DNA of 5,943 nt from an uncultured Collinsella sp. (GTDB lineage: Bacteria; Actinomycetota; Coriobacteriia; Coriobacteriales; Coriobacteriaceae), in contig CAJKEF010000078.1 in the NCBI GenBank assembly GCA_905198825.1, positions 1-5,943 on the forward strand, written 5' to 3'. The notes under the pieces are model-generated. The model was not told the DNA's origin. It did no database searches and saw only the letters and a program-made list of their open reading frames with translations. Position numbers and translations under genes: made by a program. Positions 5,344-5,943 of this stretch are shown here, piece by piece (the first letter of the stretch is position 1; every line of letters begins with the position of its first letter).

Positions 5344-5943
5344 TTAGCGTTTTCTATACACGCCAACGCCGGGATTGTCGACGCTGCGGCCGCGGCGCGA
5401 TATGAGGCGCGAAACCTCGCCCAGCAACACGGCGATCACTACACCCATGAGAATGGGCAACTTTGTCATTTCGGCGGACGAGCCGTTGAGCGGCACAATC
5501 GTAGCGACAATCGAAAGCACAAGCTCCACCACGGGAATCGCAAGTGCCACCGCAAGCACCTTGCCCTCGAAGGGCGCGCGGAACACGCGCGGGCGATCGT
5601 CATATTTGCGCAGGCGCCAAAACGCTGGGAACATCGGGATATAGCTCATAAGCAGGAAGACGACGTTCATCGAGAAGAAAACCCAAAAGACGTCGGAGCC
5701 CTCGCCCAGCGGGATCTGGAGCAGTAGTACCAGGCTGGCAAAGCAACCGTTAATGATTGCCGAGCCATTGGGCATGCCGGTCTTCTTGGACACCAGCGCA
5801 AAGGGACGCGGCATGTTGACATGGCGCGCGGCATAGCTCGCCACGTTGTTAACGCCAAAGCTCCAGCAGATCATGTTGGCGAACAGCGTCACCAAAAAGG
5901 CCACGCCCACGACCATCGTCAGCGGATGGCTGCGCCCCAACAT
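5344..5943 (-). CDS. APC-superfamily amino-acid permease (C-terminal part, cut by window edge)
   Basis: This is the last 199 codons of an integral membrane amino-acid transporter; the gene continues past the right edge, and the ATG at 5943 is probably just an internal methionine. Hydrophobic segments at about residues 8-30, 59-79, 84-109, 128-150 and 161-181 fit the last five of the usual 12 helices. Between the first two lies the loop with GVNNVASYAARHVNMPRPF (30-48) and KTGMPNGSA (54-62), resembling the conserved APC pattern in which a small-residue/Asn stretch is followed by a Pro-containing loop (LP-x-x-F, then G-x-P). The loop after the fourth segment is basic, RKYDDRPRVFRAP (112-124), and the tail is Arg-rich as expected for a cytosolic end. 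It resembles amino-acid antiporters and permeases of the GadC/YgjI kind, but the substrate cannot be read from this part. No clear terminator follows; the 99 bp up to the converging small gene hold nothing I can support. Confidence 0.88.
   Translation of the reverse strand: MLGRSHPLTMVVGVAFLVTLFANMICWSFGVNNVASYAARHVNMPRPFALVSKKTGMPNGSAIINGCFASLVLLLQIPLGEGSDVFWVFFSMNVVFLLMSYIPMFPAFWRLRKYDDRPRVFRAPFEGKVLAVALAIPVVELVLSIVATIVPLNGSSAEMTKLPILMGVVIAVLLGEVSRLISRRGRSVDNPGVGVYRKR

Overview
The window looks like chromosomal DNA from a gut actinobacterium of the class Coriobacteriia, perhaps Collinsella or a relative. This is inferred from fairly GC-rich coding sequence, strong purine-rich ribosome binding sites, and a LuxR-type regulator carrying an N-terminal multi-pass membrane domain, an architecture very common in that class. 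No rRNA, tRNA, phage, insertion sequence or CRISPR array was seen.

Layout: five of the six genes lie on the minus strand. At the left edge (1-343) is the N-terminal part of an AAA-type ATPase of the kind usually fused to DUF4143. Its leader holds three tandem imperfect 23-bp repeats (366-434). A strong intrinsic terminator (474-523) then closes a three-gene block read right to left: a membrane-bound LuxR-family regulator (3971-4963), a YtcJ-like metal-dependent amidohydrolase (2036-3664) and a MATE-family multidrug/metabolite exporter (572-1948). To the right, divergent from the regulator, is a short gene for a 63-residue protein of unknown function (5053-5244, plus strand). It converges on the C-terminal part of an APC-superfamily amino-acid permease (5344-5943) that runs off the window.

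Working model (inference): the regulator senses a signal at the membrane and controls the amidohydrolase and exporter, giving a sense-hydrolyse-export cassette. No terminator is visible between the three genes, and the only convincing one follows the exporter. The 306-bp gap between regulator and amidohydrolase is the most structured non-coding stretch. In the minus-strand RNA it can fold into a compact three-way junction (3716-3778) with a competing alternative stem, 51 nt before the amidohydrolase start. It also holds a perfect 7-bp inverted repeat and a duplicated 9-bp motif next to an AT-rich -10-like box. I match none of these to a known riboswitch, so they are candidates only.

The best candidates for something undescribed are the structured leader, the 23-bp repeat array before the ATPase, and the small protein facing the regulator.
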